Both the position numbers and the translations under genes were made by a program. Below the pieces are notes generated by a model. That model saw only the letters and a list, made by a program, of their open reading frames with translations, had not been told where the DNA came from and ran no database searches. From Christensenellaceae bacterium (GTDB taxonomy: Bacteria > Bacillota > Clostridia > Christensenellales > SZUA-584), in the NCBI GenBank assembly GCA_012719815.1, contig JAAXZP010000104.1, forward strand, positions 1 through 5,761: a stretch of DNA of 5,761 nt. The letters are read 5' to 3'. Positions within the stretch are counted from its first letter, which is position 1, and each line of letters begins with the position of its first letter. Shown one piece after another: positions 4,895 to 5,761 of the stretch.

Positions 4895-5761
4895 TCACCT
4901 CAGCATAATATTGGCGTTGCCCGCGCCGATGATGACCGCGGTGGTTACGAAAAACATGATGGCGACAGCCACCACCGCGACAAACAGCATTATCAGCACG
5001 TCTGCCGCGTCCTGCACGAATTTGCATATCCCGTTGCCCGCGATGGGCTCCAGCACCGCGCCCGTCAGCTTGAACAGGAAAAAGTGAGCAAGTATCGAGA
5101 ACGCCGGCGATATCACGATGGCCGCGATGATGATGATGCCCGCGATGCCCACGGCGTTCTTGATGAGCAGCGTGCAGGCGATCACCACGTCCACCGACTG
5201 AGCGAACAGGCTGCCCACAATGGGCACGAACTTGTCGATGGTGAACTTGGCCGTTTTAATTGATACGCCGTCAAAAGACGAACCCAAAAGCCCATGAATG
5301 ACCACGACGCCGATGAATATCGTGAGCCCGATGCCGATACCCCATTTGATGATGCTTTTAAACAGGTTGCAAAAGCCGCTTAACTTGATGGTCGTGGAAA
5401 AATGGCTGATGAGCGTGAACACCGTGAGCAGTATGATAAGCGGCAGCACAAACCCCTTATAGAGCACGGAGATGCCGGTTGTCAGCGCAACGGTGGTCGG
5501 TTTTAATATCGCGGCGGAGGTGATGCCTCCAAGCGCCGTCAGTAGCGCCAGCATCAGCGGGAAGAACTCGCCGGTAAAAGAGGTCATCGCCTCGATAGCC
5601 CCCGAGCCGATGGCAAACGCCGACGCGAACATGCCCAGCGCCATGGTGCCCACAATCACGTACTGAGCGGTCTGCGCCGCCTTGCTGACGCTTGTTTCCC
5701 CGAACGACGGCTTGAAGTGCGAAATCAGGCTGAACACCAGCGCCACGATGAGGATTTGCAC
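4895..5761 (-). CDS. spoIIIAE: SpoIIIAE, stage III sporulation protein AE (5' end cut by window)
   Basis: Polytopic membrane protein of the SpoIIIA complex and a candidate for its permease-like or channel component. The 289 codons present (288 residues plus stop) encode at least six hydrophobic helices, at about 34-55, 66-86, 95-118, 139-159, 203-230 and 254-281. A weaker one lies near 180-200. Family-like stretches include SAAILKPTT (82-90), SSFDGVSIKTAKFTIDKFVPIVGSLFAQS in the central region (161-189), LLIKNAVGIAGI (198-209) and LEPIAGNG (237-244). Full-length proteins are about 380-400 residues, so roughly 100 N-terminal residues, including the signal region, lie beyond 5761. The GTG at the edge is an internal Val codon, not a start. 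Its TGA is part of the spoIIIAF ribosome binding site, and the gap between the two genes is four bases. Confidence 0.95.
   Translation of the reverse strand: MQILIVALVFSLISHFKPSFGETSVSKAAQTAQYVIVGTMALGMFASAFAIGSGAIEAMTSFTGEFFPLMLALLTALGGITSAAILKPTTVALTTGISVLYKGFVLPLIILLTVFTLISHFSTTIKLSGFCNLFKSIIKWGIGIGLTIFIGVVVIHGLLGSSFDGVSIKTAKFTIDKFVPIVGSLFAQSVDVVIACTLLIKNAVGIAGIIIIAAIVISPAFSILAHFFLFKLTGAVLEPIAGNGICKFVQDAADVLIMLFVAVVAVAIMFFVTTAVIIGAGNANIMLR

Noticed and set aside
4625..5263. Plus-strand open frame of 212 codons opposite spoIIIAE and spoIIIAF
   Set aside because: It is a shadow of two membrane proteins; its charged His/Asp/Arg-rich tail is what reverse-complemented hydrophobic codons give.

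Overview
The window reads as a chromosomal segment of an endospore-forming member of the Clostridia (Bacillota). It carries the distal half of the spoIIIA sporulation operon followed by a housekeeping block whose order resembles the region downstream of spoIIIA in Bacillus subtilis (Asp23-family yqhY, nusB, folD). Base composition looks moderately GC-rich, and TTG and GTG starts are used beside strong GAGG/GGAGG ribosome binding sites. I cannot name a genus from sequence alone. All ten genes lie on the minus strand, so transcription runs from position 5761 towards 1. Both end genes are cut by the window edges.

Region 1 (5761-3361) is spoIIIAE (C-terminal part only), spoIIIAF, spoIIIAG and spoIIIAH. 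In characterised sporeformers these mother-cell proteins build the SpoIIIA half of the SpoIIIA-SpoIIQ 'feeding tube' complex between mother cell and engulfed forespore. SpoIIIAE is a polytopic membrane protein. SpoIIIAG and SpoIIIAH each have one membrane segment and a ring-building domain. The oddity is SpoIIIAF: it is 103 residues, keeps both membrane helices, and appears to lack the soluble domain of the longer Bacillus protein. A perfect TATAAT with a TTGAGT 16 bp upstream lies exactly at the spoIIIAG/spoIIIAH junction.

Region 2 (3360-3267) is a short gap with no convincing terminator. It holds a very good sigma-A-type promoter (TTGTAA, 17 bp, TGT-TATAAT) that should drive everything to the left.

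Region 3 (3266-1) is a compact operon: Asp23/YqhY-family gene, amaP-like membrane anchor, DUF2273 small membrane protein, nusB, a TsaD-like (peptidase M22 fold) paralogue, and folD (N-terminal 206 residues). The genes are separated by 64 bases or fewer, and several overlap by 1, 4 or 17 bases, which suggests translational coupling. The first three probably form a membrane-anchored Asp23 module. NusB serves rRNA antitermination, FolD serves one-carbon metabolism, and the role of the TsaD paralogue is unknown.

No RNA genes, mobile elements, CRISPR arrays or attachment sites were seen, and nothing here clearly amounts to a wholly new system. The best leads are the minimal SpoIIIAF, the metal-site-conserving but otherwise divergent TsaD paralogue wedged between nusB and folD, and the Asp23-AmaP-DUF2273 module sitting where Bacillus has accB-accC-yqhY.
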